Shown here: piece by piece, positions 27,006 to 36,714 of the stretch
Layout of the letters: each line of letters opens with the position of its first letter
Numbering within the stretch: position 1 is the stretch's first letter
Assembly (NCBI GenBank): GCA_016931225.1
Contig: JAFGFE010000005.1
Span: 1 to 64,000, forward strand
Source of the DNA: Candidatus Zymogenaceae bacterium
GTDB taxonomy: Bacteria > Desulfobacterota > Zymogenia > Zymogenales > Zymogenaceae
Length of the DNA stretch: 64,000 bases
Direction: 5' to 3'
The notes under the pieces: generated by a model
The model's database searches: none
Seen by the model: the letters and a program-made list of their open reading frames with translations, nothing else
Told to the model about the DNA's origin: nothing
Program-made: the position numbers and the translations under genes

Positions 27006-27767
27006 TCAAACCGCGTTATAGAGAATGTGAATGCCTATCAATAATAACAGAAATATAAAAATTTCCCTCAAAATCCGGTCATCTATTCGACCGGCAAGCC
27101 TCGGCCCGATCTGACCGCCGATTATTACGCCCGGTATGCTCCACAGAAGCACGGAGGTATCGAACCTGCCGCCGAACGCCAAGTGAGAGACCACGCCGAT
27201 TACGGCGACGACGGCCATCACCAGAACCGCGGTCCCCACCGCCACTTCCATCGAGAGCTTGAAACGCTTGACCATTATCGGCACGATGAAATCGCCCACC
27301 CCCACCGAAAGAAGTCCGCTGACAAAAGAAGACACCAACGGAACGATGCCGAACCGCACGGCTTCCCGTATCTCCACCGTGGTGCGGCGCTCGTCCGTGA
27401 ACCAATCGTCTCCCGAAATGAAGAACAGCGCGATACCGATAGTCACAAGACCCAGGGCCACCTCGAGGATGTGTGACGGGAGCCGCTGGCTGACGAATGA
27501 TCCCAGCACCACCATCGGTACGGCCGTCCCGATGCACAGAAGCGCCAGCGGCACATCGACCCTCTTTATCCACAGGTACCGAACCGTACCGCTGCCGATT
27601 CCCGCGACCTGTATCGCCAGGGCCGTCGGTACCGCCACGTCCGGCGGAAGCCTCAGGACCAGCATTAAAAACGGCATCCATAATACTCCGCCGCCGATCC
27701 CGGTAATGGTCACCACCGTGGCGATGGCAATCCCTACGAAAAACGAGAGAAAGACCAGTGATTCCAT
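27006..27767 (-). CDS. TauE/SafE-family membrane transporter, pair 1
   Basis: About eight hydrophobic segments, with the family's GIGGGVLWMP near the N-terminus and the mirrored second-half motif SGLLSVGVGDFIVP. The family exports sulfite, sulfonates or other small anions. It lies 4 bases downstream of a HAMP-only membrane protein, and the same pair recurs at 28411-30074. A substrate-linked sensing role with the HAMP protein is inference. Confidence 0.88.
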   Translation of the reverse strand: MESLVFLSFFVGIAIATVVTITGIGGGVLWMPFLMLVLRLPPDVAVPTALAIQVAGIGSGTVRYLWIKRVDVPLALLCIGTAVPMVVLGSFVSQRLPSHILEVALGLVTIGIALFFISGDDWFTDERRTTVEIREAVRFGIVPLVSSFVSGLLSVGVGDFIVPIMVKRFKLSMEVAVGTAVLVMAVVAVIGVVSHLAFGGRFDTSVLLWSIPGVIIGGQIGPRLAGRIDDRILREIFIFLLLLIGIHILYNAV

Positions 27768-27770
27768 GAA

Positions 27771-28403
27771 TCACAAATTCCATTTTCCTTCCGGCTCCAC
27801 GGAAAACAGGGTAAACTCTTCCGTCATTTCATGTAACTGCACAAGGCTCCGCCTGAGATGTTCCGTCTCCCGATATGCCGGGGCCTCTGTACCGTTCGGA
27901 TCTATCAAGCACGCCTGTATATCGTCCAGGGAATCCAAGCCGGAGGAGGCGAAAATCCGGACATGGCCCACCACCTCGCCGAAATCGCTGATGAGATCGT
28001 TAATGAATTCCCCCATCCTGCCGATTTCATCGTTGGTATAGACCGGCATCGCCTCCTTCAAGTCGCCCGTGGAGATGCGGTCGCCGACCCGGAACATACG
28101 CCTCAACGGCAGGGTGATCTTCTTGACAAAGATGACCAGCACCACGCTTGTAATAAGCACCTGTATGGCAAGAAGCAGCATAACCTTGTTCCTGAGGCGG
28201 ACCAACGGCTCTATCGCCTCGGCTTCCGTGATGCTTCCCGCAGTCAGAAGAGCCGCATTATCCAATATCATTCCCCGCAGGTTCTCATCGCCAACCTCCC
28301 GCATGAACTCGATGCCCAGGGTGAGTACGGTCAGAACGATGATCATGAGATATATGATCATCCGTCTGCCGATGGTAATCCGTTCTTTCTTCCCCGGCTC
28401 CAT
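27771..28403 (-). CDS. HAMP-domain membrane protein without output domain, pair 1
   Basis: 210 residues: a membrane segment (MIIYLMIIVLTVLTLGIEFM), a short exterior helix of about 45 residues, a second membrane segment (VMLLLAIQVLITSVVLVIFV), a HAMP domain (LPLRRMFRVGDRISTGDL through PVYTNDEIGRMG) and a helical tail. It has no MCP tip, kinase or cyclase domain. It is clearly paralogous to the gene at 29235, sharing PVYTxDEIGxxGxxINDxxxDFxEV. It lies between two TauE/SafE genes and may couple transporter state to the CheA array. Confidence 0.8.
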   Translation of the reverse strand: MEPGKKERITIGRRMIIYLMIIVLTVLTLGIEFMREVGDENLRGMILDNAALLTAGSITEAEAIEPLVRLRNKVMLLLAIQVLITSVVLVIFVKKITLPLRRMFRVGDRISTGDLKEAMPVYTNDEIGRMGEFINDLISDFGEVVGHVRIFASSGLDSLDDIQACLIDPNGTEAPAYRETEHLRRSLVQLHEMTEEFTLFSVEPEGKWNL

Positions 28404-28410
28404 ACGCTCC

Positions 28411-29223
28411 CTAATACATCATTTCTATAATAATACTGAGGTTGTCAGCGATCATCTTGGCGCCTGTGAGCAGCACAAACATGGAAAACAGTATCTTGAG
28501 AACCGCCTCCGGAGCGAACCTGTTTAAAATCGGCCCAAGCTGCCCGCCGCACAACACGCCGGTCATGGTAAATATCGCCACATCCCAACGTATCTGGCCC
28601 TCCCAGATATTGATTGATGTGGCCACGTATCCGGCAATGGCCTCCACCATCACGGTGGTCGCCACCGCCCGGTGCACGTTGAGTTTGTAGACACGCTCCA
28701 GAACCGGGAAGATGGTCTCCGCCGTACCCACCGAGGAGAGTCCGCTGGAGAGCCCTCCCAAAAACGGAACCCACGCGAAGGGATATATCTCCTCGGTTCC
28801 CAAACCCTCCCGATTTCCATATTTCTTTTCCGCCATGGAGACAAACGTCCATATGGCGCACCCCACGACGATCAGCCCGAAAAACACCTTGAGGATCGCC
28901 TCGTTGGTCACCAGGGCCAGATGAAGACCGATAATCACGCCCGGTATGGTGAGCATGATCATCGGAAAGGCTATATTGAATTCGATTTGACGCTGTCTGA
29001 CGTATCCCACCAGCGCGGAGCTCATGCCGACGAGCTCCGTGACCATGCCGGTGCCGACGCTCTCGGGCACGGTCATGCCTAGAAAATATACAAAAATGGG
29101 CAGAAAGATAATCCCGCCGCCGAATCCGCTTCCAGTGGCGGTCATCGCCACCAGGATGGAAATCGGAAACATAAACCAGTTTGCCGACGACTGGGCGAGA
29201 AATTCCATCACATGCTCCATCAT
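28411..29223 (-). CDS. TauE/SafE-family membrane transporter, pair 2
   Basis: 270 residues with an ordinary TauE/SafE layout: N-terminal GSGFGGGIIFLPIF, central charged loop, and second-half LGGLSSGLSSVGTAETIFPVL. It is distantly similar to the protein at 27006. It is separated by 7 and 11 bases from HAMP genes on both sides, so it is co-transcribed with them. Confidence 0.88.
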   Translation of the reverse strand: MMEHVMEFLAQSSANWFMFPISILVAMTATGSGFGGGIIFLPIFVYFLGMTVPESVGTGMVTELVGMSSALVGYVRQRQIEFNIAFPMIMLTIPGVIIGLHLALVTNEAILKVFFGLIVVGCAIWTFVSMAEKKYGNREGLGTEEIYPFAWVPFLGGLSSGLSSVGTAETIFPVLERVYKLNVHRAVATTVMVEAIAGYVATSINIWEGQIRWDVAIFTMTGVLCGGQLGPILNRFAPEAVLKILFSMFVLLTGAKMIADNLSIIIEMMY

Positions 29224-29234
29224 CCATGCCCATA

Positions 29235-30059
29235 TTACAGTTTGTCAAGATCGATCTGGTAGAAACTAAAGGATTCCACCAGCGATTTGAGCTCTCGGAT
29301 GTCCTTGTAGAGGACATTGAGCTGCTGTTGAATTTCATCACTGATTTGCTTTTCCTTGAGTACTTCCACCCGGTTATGAATAACATCGGTAGCGTCCGCC
29401 GCGGATAGGCTGATCTTTCCAACCATCAATAAAACTTCCTGAAAATCCGCGGTTATATCATTAATGATGCCACCCAGCTGACCTATCTCGTCTTTCGTAT
29501 ACACCGGCACCGTCTTTGCGAGATTTCCCCGGGAAATCTCCTTCGCCGTCTGTACCATCTCGTCCAGGGGACCGGCCACGTCCTTGATAAAGAAAAACAG
29601 GGTTAAGAAGACCGCCGCCAGCACTATTCCCAAAACAATGATCATACGTATCTGCAGGTGATTCAGCGGTTCATATATCGACTCGAAATTAAAACCCGCC
29701 ACAGCATCCAAAGCTGTGTGTTCCTCGGCCTGAACCATGATGATCTCGGTGATCTGATCGGTCAGCTTCGGCTCGCCCACCTCGATAATCAACTCCACCG
29801 TAATGGCGATACAGACGAACACCACCAGCAGGAAATATATCAACAGCTTTTTCTTCAGATCGCTGAAAATGGCGCTTTGACGCTTCTCTTTCGCGGATTT
29901 CCTCCGTTCACTTTTCCTGCGTTCCACGCCGAAGCGACGCTCACCCTTTTTTTGCACATCCCGCCAGTTATGTTTCCTTCTCTCTCCTTTTCTCTGTTTT
30001 TCCCTCCGACGATCAACACCGTTCCAGGATGAGCCGCCCTCGCCATTTATTTCGTTCAT
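29235..30059 (-). CDS. HAMP-domain membrane protein with basic N-terminal tail, pair 2
   Basis: Two membrane segments (LLIYFLLVVFVCIAITVEL and MIIVLGIVLAAVFLTLFFF) enclose a short exterior loop; then a HAMP domain (GPLDEMVQTAKEISRGNL through PVYTKDEIGQLG) and a helical tail without an output domain. Unlike its paralogue at 27771, it carries a cytoplasmic tail of about 65 residues rich in repeated ERRK/RRKSERRKS blocks. ATG 30074 is open, but GGAAGG lies six bases before ATG 30059. It is part of the duplicated HAMP-TauE module. Confidence 0.8.
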   Translation of the reverse strand: MNEINGEGGSSWNGVDRRREKQRKGERRKHNWRDVQKKGERRFGVERRKSERRKSAKEKRQSAIFSDLKKKLLIYFLLVVFVCIAITVELIIEVGEPKLTDQITEIIMVQAEEHTALDAVAGFNFESIYEPLNHLQIRMIIVLGIVLAAVFLTLFFFIKDVAGPLDEMVQTAKEISRGNLAKTVPVYTKDEIGQLGGIINDITADFQEVLLMVGKISLSAADATDVIHNRVEVLKEKQISDEIQQQLNVLYKDIRELKSLVESFSFYQIDLDKL

Positions 30060-30133
30060 CTGATGCCTTCCCATGAATTCAAAGGTAATATCAAGATGCT
30101 AATCTCCGCATAATTGATACCCAGCAACACCTT

Positions 30134-30508
30134 TCATTCGTTCAGGACCCGGACCACGGTGGCCTTGAGCTCCTCGGGGGTAAAGGGCTTCAAGATCACC
30201 GCTCTGATCCCCATTTTTTCCGCCGCCTCTTCAAGAAAATGCTTTTCCTCCTCCTGTCGGAGGGTCAGCAGTATTACGCGGGCGTCCGGATTATCCTTGA
30301 GGATCGTTTCCGCTGCGGTAAAGCCGTCGGTATTTCGCATGGTCACATCCATCGTGACCAGGTCCGGCTGAAGCCGGCGAAACAACTCCACGGCTTCATC
30401 GCCGTCCTTTGCCTCTCCCACCACTTCGATATCGTCGTCCAACAGCGCCTCTTTAATACGGTTTCGCATGAAGGTCGAGTCATCGACAACTAACACGGTC
30501 CTGGGCAT
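30134..30508 (-). CDS. cheY: CheY-like single-domain response regulator
   Basis: 124 residues, only a receiver: VLVVDDST acidic pair, phospho-Asp in LVTMDVTM, LLTL threonine and the KPF lysine are all present. It is the most canonical CheY of the operon and follows the MCP gene. Its downstream target (motor, pilus or other) is unknown because no such genes are near. Confidence 0.9.
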   Translation of the reverse strand: MPRTVLVVDDSTFMRNRIKEALLDDDIEVVGEAKDGDEAVELFRRLQPDLVTMDVTMRNTDGFTAAETILKDNPDARVILLTLRQEEEKHFLEEAAEKMGIRAVILKPFTPEELKATVVRVLNE

Positions 30509-30725
30509 CTGTCGTTTCTCCTTTGGTTCTGGTCAATAGTCGTTCATGGTTTCCGGCACCTACCGGGGAGGTCTCCCTTTCTCTCTTTACATAGGACACC
30601 GCCCGCATACCGAGTGAGAACAGATATCCCGAAAACGGTTTATCCCCATGACGGATCACCTTTAAGGAAATCGGCGGGGGAGGGATCATCCTTCCCTCTC
30701 CCGGGTCAATGGTGTATCACAGTAT

Positions 30726-33071
30726 CTACTTCTCCCGCGCGATCTCGTCCGCCGTGCGGAACCGGAACTGGCTCATAAGATCAACATTGGTACCGGCCAT
30801 TCGCTGGATCGTCTCGGCGTTTTCCCGGACGATACCGGCTCCCTCAACCACCTCCGAGGTGTTCTGAACGCCTTCGATAATACTCTCGCTGATGCGGGCT
30901 GAACGGCTCGCGACATCCTGAATGACCTCCTCGAAGGCCTGGGTTCTCCGTCCCTGCTCGGTGGTCAACTCCACGATTTCTTGGGCCAGAGACGCCAGGT
31001 CGTCCATGGAGCGAAGCACCTCCTCGATGCTCTTGAGCTGCAGGGTCATGGCCTCGGCGACCGTTCCAGCCATTGCCGTGGCCTCCTCGCCGGATTTCAC
31101 GCCGAACTCAAGGCTCTCCGTCGCCTCACGGGCCAGGTTTGCATTCTGCCGGGCGATACCTGTGGTTTCCTCGGCATTCTTGAGAATCCGGTCCAGCTCC
31201 ATGGCCACATCTCCGGCGGCCCGGGTACCGTCTTCCACGGCGCGATGCGCTGCTCGGATCAGGTCGGTAATCTCCTTGGTGGCCTCACCGGAACGCTCGG
31301 CCAGTTTCCTGACCTCGTCGGCGACCACCGCAAAACCCTTCCCATGCTCGCCGGCTCTCGCCGCCTCAATGGCGGCGTTGAGGGCCAGGAGGTTGGTTTG
31401 CTCGGCGATGTCGTTGATGACCTCGACGATCTCAAACACCTGCTCGGTGGATTCGGAGATCGATCGAATACCTACCTCGTTTCTTTGCACCGCTTCCTGG
31501 CCGGCTCTGGCGATACTCATCACGTTCTCGGCACGCTCGGCGGCGCCCGCGGCGTTTGTCGTCACGGTACCGGCAATCTCCAGGGCCCTTCTCAGCTCGG
31601 CGGTGGCCTCAAGACCTCCCGCAGAAACGCCTTTCGCCTGCTCCACCAGCTCGTTGATGGCCGACGCCATCTCGTTGACCGACGAAGATGTCTGGGCGGC
31701 GTTTGTTGCCTGGGCGTTGGCTCGCTCCTGGACGGACAGGGCTGTTTGGGCCATTTCGGAAATCAGGTTCAAGGCCGTTCGGGACGCCTCCACCTCACTC
31801 TCGGTAATATCGGAGATCTCGTTCATTTTTCCCCGGAGCTCCGTCATAATGCTTGCATTTCTCTCAGCAATAGGCCCCGCTTCCTGGGAGAGGTTTCGCA
31901 CCGTTCCGGCGCCCTGGGCGACCCGGGCAACAATGCCCTCCAGTCGGGCCACGAACTCATTAAAGTTCTGTGCCAAAACCCCCAGTTCATCACTTGTCGT
32001 TACCTCCAGTCGCTGTGTCAGGTCAGCGCCGGCGCCGGCCAGCGCCTCCATCTGGTCGGAGTACCGGGTGATGGGACCTGAGATGTTTCGGGCAAAGAAA
32101 TACGCCACGACTCCCACCAGGACCGCCATGAGAAGCGTTATCACCGTGGCGTATATTCGCGAGGCGGACAGGGTACGGTAGGCTTCCGCAACGTCAGATT
32201 CCGAGACAATGAGCATGTTGTACTGGGGAACGGGGATGGCCACGCCGAATACGTCCGTACCCCGGTAGTCCTCCCATCTGCCGAAAGTACGCTCCTCCTC
32301 TCTGCCGCCCACGTATTCCTCTACGGTAGCGGCCAGCTCGGCGCCTCGCTTGTAGCTTTCCAGATCAGAGATGTTGATCTCGAAGATCGCCGTCTCTTTC
32401 ACCAGTCCCTCACGTATCAGGTCAGCAACGAAGAGAGACTCAGAGGCCATGTACCCGGTATCCAGGGCTGCGATATAGGTTTCACCGGTGTCACCGAATC
32501 TCGTGTGAGTGAGGAGATCCGTGAAATAATTCGGTTCGATAAGCTGTACGAACACACCGTACTTTACCCCTCCCTTTATAACCGGGCCGGACAGAGCGAT
32601 CAATATATGACCATGGATGGGGTCCTCATAATATTTGACCACAACATTATCCGGGTCATTATTGCCAATCGCCTCCGAGAACCAGTCCTCATTGATAAAA
32701 CTGTTCCCGATGTTTTCAGGAAACGTGCTGGCCTTGCAGACGCCCGAGTTGTCGATATACATGATATCGTGAAGAAATCGGGTTCGCTCCGCCTTCAGGG
32801 ACTCAAAGAGCGTCACCGTGATGAAGAACTCTCCGGTCACCAGCGGTTGCTCGAATTCCGCGTAACTGGCGAAGGTTCGATGGTCACTGCGACGCTCTGC
32901 AAAAAACTCGGTGATGATACCGCCCGCTGCATTCGAGAGGGACGTCAACTCACTCTCGATTAGCGTGTTGGTATCCGATTTGACTCGCTGATACGCCATA
33001 ATCGATATCGTCAGCATCGGAACAAGGGCGATGACGATCATTAGGACGATCAGTTTTAACCGAATAGACAT
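30726..33071 (-). CDS. Methyl-accepting chemotaxis protein with dCache-like sensor
   Basis: 781 residues. TM1 ([19 protein letters not shown]), an exterior region of about 270 residues compatible with a double Cache domain, TM2 ([17 protein letters not shown]), a HAMP domain, and a long cytoplasmic coiled coil with the conserved hairpin tip [22 protein letters not shown]-rich helices provide methylation sites for the CheR and CheB in the same operon. It is the only MCP in the window. The ligand cannot be predicted. Confidence 0.93.
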   Translation of the reverse strand: MSIRLKLIVLMIVIALVPMLTISIMAYQRVKSDTNTLIESELTSLSNAAGGIITEFFAERRSDHRTFASYAEFEQPLVTGEFFITVTLFESLKAERTRFLHDIMYIDNSGVCKASTFPENIGNSFINEDWFSEAIGNNDPDNVVVKYYEDPIHGHILIALSGPVIKGGVKYGVFVQLIEPNYFTDLLTHTRFGDTGETYIAALDTGYMASESLFVADLIREGLVKETAIFEINISDLESYKRGAELAATVEEYVGGREEERTFGRWEDYRGTDVFGVAIPVPQYNMLIVSESDVAEAYRTLSASRIYATVITLLMAVLVGVVAYFFARNISGPITRYSDQMEALAGAGADLTQRLEVTTSDELGVLAQNFNEFVARLEGIVARVAQGAGTVRNLSQEAGPIAERNASIMTELRGKMNEISDITESEVEASRTALNLISEMAQTALSVQERANAQATNAAQTSSSVNEMASAINELVEQAKGVSAGGLEATAELRRALEIAGTVTTNAAGAAERAENVMSIARAGQEAVQRNEVGIRSISESTEQVFEIVEVINDIAEQTNLLALNAAIEAARAGEHGKGFAVVADEVRKLAERSGEATKEITDLIRAAHRAVEDGTRAAGDVAMELDRILKNAEETTGIARQNANLAREATESLEFGVKSGEEATAMAGTVAEAMTLQLKSIEEVLRSMDDLASLAQEIVELTTEQGRRTQAFEEVIQDVASRSARISESIIEGVQNTSEVVEGAGIVRENAETIQRMAGTNVDLMSQFRFRTADEIAREK

Positions 33072-33141
33072 TTTCTATCCCCCTTTATATTCACAGGTAT
33101 GTATGCCGCGAGAGACCTTTCGCGCCCCCGCGGAATTTATG

Positions 33142-33633
33142 TTATTCAACACCAGTCAACTGCTCTCTTTCTCGATCGGTGAGTATCTTGGAAAAATCCA
33201 GAAGAATGATCAGCCGGTCCTCCAGGCGGCTTACGCCGTAGATATACTCGCTCTCCACCCCGGCGGTTACCATTTCAGGCGCACTCTGAATGGACTCCGT
33301 ATGAACGCTCATGACCTTGGAGACCGAATCAACGATAAAACCGGTCACCTTTTCCTCCAACTCGATGATCATAATCCGGGTGGCTTTGTCAGTCGGAGTA
33401 ATTTCCAGATCCAGACGCCGGCGCAGGTCCACCACCGGCACCACCTTTCCGCGAAGGTTTATGACGCCCTCCAGAAACGCCGGTGTGTTCGGTACCTCGG
33501 TTATGGTAGTCGGCCGGATGATCTCCTGGACCAGAAGGATGTCAACCCCGAATTCCTCGTTACTTAAGAAAAATGTAACAATCTGCATATCCCCCGCTCT
33601 TTCGAGCCCCTCGGCCCGTTTTTCTTCGGCCAT
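33142..33633 (-). CDS. cheW: CheW adaptor protein
   Basis: 163 residues with the CheW fold: FFLSNEEFGVDILLVQEI, VINLRGKVVPVVDLRRRL and the VSKVMSV region are typical. It links the MCP to CheA. It lies 13 bases after cheR and 70 bases before the MCP gene. Confidence 0.93.
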   Translation of the reverse strand: MAEEKRAEGLERAGDMQIVTFFLSNEEFGVDILLVQEIIRPTTITEVPNTPAFLEGVINLRGKVVPVVDLRRRLDLEITPTDKATRIMIIELEEKVTGFIVDSVSKVMSVHTESIQSAPEMVTAGVESEYIYGVSRLEDRLIILLDFSKILTDREREQLTGVE

Positions 33634-33646
33634 GTTCCATCACCTC

Positions 33647-34486
33647 CTATGTCTTTCGTTTTTTATATACAAATGTGTTCATTATCTTCATCGGCTTAAA
33701 TATCGTGGTGTGCCGCATCAGCGATTCGGTGGATGCTGTAAAAAGATATCCATTCTCATCCAGTACGTGGGAAATCCCCCTGACGACTTCCGGCACCCGC
33801 TGATCCGAAAAATACATCAGGACGTTTCGGCAAAACACCACATCAAAATGAAAATCGCGCCGCGCCTCCCATGATGCCACATCGTTGAGATTGATCGGGA
33901 TGAATTGTATCATCTCCCTCAGCTCCGGGATTACCTCGAACCCGCCGTTTTTCGTTGATACATAGGTCCCCATAAATCGAGAGGGGAGGTGCCGTATCGC
34001 CCATTGACTATATTTGCCGATTCGGGCGGAATCCAGAGCGATCTCGTTTATATCCGAGGCGATAATGGTGACCTTCATATCGGGAAGATCCGGCCGCTCA
34101 CGTTTGAGCTCCTGGCAAAGAATGGCCAAGGTATAGGCTTCCTCGCCGGTGGAACATCCCGCACTCCAGATACGTATCGTTCTCGTGCCCACCCTCTGAG
34201 CGATTTCCGGAAGCACCCGATCCTTCAGGGCGGCAAGCTGCTCCTCCTCCCGAAAAAAAAAGGTTTCGCTGATTTTCATCTTGTCAATCAGATTAACCAG
34301 CTCAATATCTTTATACCGGTGCTTGACCGCCAGATAGTAGGTAAAGGGGGTCTCAAAACCGAGCTCTGAAATCCGTTCGGCAAGCTTTCTGGAAAAAATC
34401 CCCAGCTGCTCATCTTTCAGTTTCAAACCGGTTATCTCCTGGACATAGTCCCTGACCATTCTCACACCTTCAATGTCCAAGATCAT
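33647..34486 (-). CDS. cheR: CheR chemoreceptor methyltransferase
   Basis: 279 residues: an N-terminal helical domain and a SAM-binding domain with IWSAGCSTGEEAYTLAIL, FRNVLMYF-type VVFCRNVLMYF and the final YLFTASTESL. It methylates MCP glutamates. Its start overlaps the stop of the upstream receiver gene by 17 bases. Confidence 0.94.
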   Translation of the reverse strand: MILDIEGVRMVRDYVQEITGLKLKDEQLGIFSRKLAERISELGFETPFTYYLAVKHRYKDIELVNLIDKMKISETFFFREEEQLAALKDRVLPEIAQRVGTRTIRIWSAGCSTGEEAYTLAILCQELKRERPDLPDMKVTIIASDINEIALDSARIGKYSQWAIRHLPSRFMGTYVSTKNGGFEVIPELREMIQFIPINLNDVASWEARRDFHFDVVFCRNVLMYFSDQRVPEVVRGISHVLDENGYLFTASTESLMRHTTIFKPMKIMNTFVYKKRKT

Positions 34487-34853
34487 CTCCCAACAGCATC
34501 TTCATATGTGTAACCAGTTTTTTCGGCTCCGTCGGCTTCGCCAGGTGAATGTTGGCGCCCGCCTTGAGGCCCTTTTCCCGGTGTTTTTTTATTTCCTCTT
34601 CCACCGTGATGATTATTATGGGAATTACGTCATACCCGTCTATCCGCCTGATTCTCTCGATAAACTCATATCCGTCCATCACCGGCATGAAAATATCGGT
34701 GATAACGCCTTTGTAGCGATTGTTCCGGGCCATCTCAAGGGCCTCTGCGCCGTTTTCCGCGGTATCCACCACGAATCCCTCCGATTGAAAAATCACCCGC
34801 AGAGAATCACGGATCACCTTGGAATCGTCCACTACCAGAAGTTCAGGATACAT
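34470..34853 (-). CDS. Single-domain response regulator
   Basis: 127-residue receiver with VVDDSKVIRDSL, phospho-Asp in GVITDIFMPVMDG and KPTEPKKL. The helix-3/4 insert KGLKAGANIHL is normal for CheY-like proteins. It overlaps the cheR start, so the two are probably translated together. Whether it competes with CheY for phosphate from CheA or has its own target is unknown. Confidence 0.9.
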   Translation of the reverse strand: MYPELLVVDDSKVIRDSLRVIFQSEGFVVDTAENGAEALEMARNNRYKGVITDIFMPVMDGYEFIERIRRIDGYDVIPIIIITVEEEIKKHREKGLKAGANIHLAKPTEPKKLVTHMKMLLGDDLGH

Positions 34854-34896
34854 GAGGCCCTTATAGCTTTTTTATAACATAAATTAAGTAAAAAAC

Positions 34897-36699
34897 TTAC
34901 TTTTTTTTCAATGCCTTTGAAAGCTCAAAAGCAATGCTGACATCCGGAAATACGCCGTCGGTAATACCGTCCGCGATCACCGCCGACGGCATCTGGGGAT
35001 AGAGGCATGTCTTCTCCTCCTGGGCGAATATCAATCCACCCATCTGTTTTACCTCCCGGGCGCCCTCAATCCCATCGTCATGTTCCCCGGTCATAACCAC
35101 TCCGATGGCCCTGTCTCCATAGGTCTCCGCCAGGGAAAGCAAAAGCATATTGAAGGAGTTTTTATGTTCGAAGTCGAAAGGACGTTCATGGAGTCTTATT
35201 TTCTTTGTGCCGCTGTCATCGACAACGGTCATGTAATTGCCGTCGGACGTAATGTAACAGACTCTCTCTTTAATCTCCTCACCGTCGACGGCGGGTTTGA
35301 CGATCATTTGGGAAAAGGTGTTGAGATAATCGGCAAAAGGTCCGACAATATCGTTCGGCATGTACTGCACCGCCAGCACCGCGGCGTTCACATCTTTCGG
35401 GAATCTGGTGATCATCTTCATCATTGAACCATACCCGCCCATTGCGGCCCCGACGGCCACCACGTTATCGGCCCGGTTGTGCGACGAGATATCGGTGTCG
35501 TCGCTTTCACTTTCCGTTACTCGAATGTGTTGGATGGAGCTGATCCTGACCTGAGCGGCCCGTTTGATCTTTTCGATGATGTTCCTTTTCTGATCTTCGA
35601 GACTCAGGTCCTGACGGGAATTGGGCTTGGCGATGAAATCCACCGCGCCGAAGCGAAACGAATCGAAGGTCGTTTTTGCGCCCTCCACCGTATACGCCGA
35701 CAGCATCACCACCGGCGTCGGCTGCATGATCATAATATGCTTGAGGGCGGTCAATCCGTCCATTTCCGGCATATTGACGTCCATCGTCACCACATCAGGC
35801 CGATGCTTGGCGAGCTTCACCAGGGCGTCCTTGCCGTCCCGGGCGATATCCACAACGTCGACATCCTCGTCACCGGAGAGAATATCAGAAATCCCCTTGG
35901 CGATGATCTTGGAGTCGTCCACCACCAGCACCTTCACCCTTCCCCCGGTCGAAAGAAAAGATCCTTCCGTGTTGTCGATGATGATTTCCTCATCCAACAC
36001 AAAATCCTTTCGGTGTATCTCGTCGAGGGTAACTATGTTTTCCATCAACAATTGTTCCCACTTCTTATGAATGGACTTGGCAATGGGAGCGGTGTTTCGT
36101 TGTGTGGAAAATTGACCACCGGGCCACGACAGTATCTCCTTCAAGGCGGGCTCGCCTTTGGTCCCGTTCGATTCCGCATGAACTATTTCGCCGTTCTCGA
36201 AAAAGATTATCCCCTCCCGGCCCTGGGAACGAAAACTCACCGCGTTCGTCACCCTGGCCAGGCAGTTGAGCTGAATGATGTCCGGTATTTGTATGCCCTC
36301 CATTTCCCCCTTGAAGCTTCCGACGCTCCTTTCAAAGGCGCTTGTTATCAGGCTAAACAGCTCTTTCGGTTCGAAGGGTTTTTCGATATACCCCACAGAC
36401 CCGTTCTGAAAGGCTTGACTATGAAGCTCGGGAGTTGAATAACCGGTCATCATGATGACCTTAACTTCAGGATGGTGTTTTTTTACCTCCATTAAGAGAT
36501 CAAACCCATTGACATCGGGCATGTAGATATCGGTAACCAATATATCAATGTCCTGGGACCTGATTATTTCGATGGCGTCTCCGCCCGATACGCATTCGAT
36601 ATATTCGTATCCTTCACTGAATCCTTTGAGGTTCTTGATGATGAATGCAAGAAGATCCCGGTCATCATCCACCACTAAAACTTTTTTTGTATCACTCAT
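34897..36699 (-). CDS. REC-PATAN-REC-CheB fusion with inactive methylesterase domain
   Basis: 600 residues: a receiver (1-120, phospho-Asp in ILVTDIYMPD), a DUF4388/PATAN domain (about 130-225, with IFFENGEIVHA), a second receiver (255-375, MDVNMPEMDG) and a CheB methylesterase fold (410-600). The catalytic serine of IGAST is A419 (VGAAMGG) and the catalytic histidine of QHMP is Y446 (VQYMP); only the aspartate (D542) remains. It should therefore not cleave methyl esters and may instead bind receptor sites or act as a phosphate sink. The gene lies between an atypical CheB and a receiver gene. Confidence 0.9.
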   Translation of the reverse strand: MSDTKKVLVVDDDRDLLAFIIKNLKGFSEGYEYIECVSGGDAIEIIRSQDIDILVTDIYMPDVNGFDLLMEVKKHHPEVKVIMMTGYSTPELHSQAFQNGSVGYIEKPFEPKELFSLITSAFERSVGSFKGEMEGIQIPDIIQLNCLARVTNAVSFRSQGREGIIFFENGEIVHAESNGTKGEPALKEILSWPGGQFSTQRNTAPIAKSIHKKWEQLLMENIVTLDEIHRKDFVLDEEIIIDNTEGSFLSTGGRVKVLVVDDSKIIAKGISDILSGDEDVDVVDIARDGKDALVKLAKHRPDVVTMDVNMPEMDGLTALKHIMIMQPTPVVMLSAYTVEGAKTTFDSFRFGAVDFIAKPNSRQDLSLEDQKRNIIEKIKRAAQVRISSIQHIRVTESESDDTDISSHNRADNVVAVGAAMGGYGSMMKMITRFPKDVNAAVLAVQYMPNDIVGPFADYLNTFSQMIVKPAVDGEEIKERVCYITSDGNYMTVVDDSGTKKIRLHERPFDFEHKNSFNMLLLSLAETYGDRAIGVVMTGEHDDGIEGAREVKQMGGLIFAQEEKTCLYPQMPSAVIADGITDGVFPDVSIAFELSKALKKK

Positions 36700-36714
36700 G
36701 GTTCACAGGTATCT

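Noticed and set aside
28445-29422. Long 325-residue minus-strand frame overlapping the second TauE gene
   Set aside because: Arg/His-rich out-of-frame shadow of the TauE/SafE gene at 28411-29223, without any domain.
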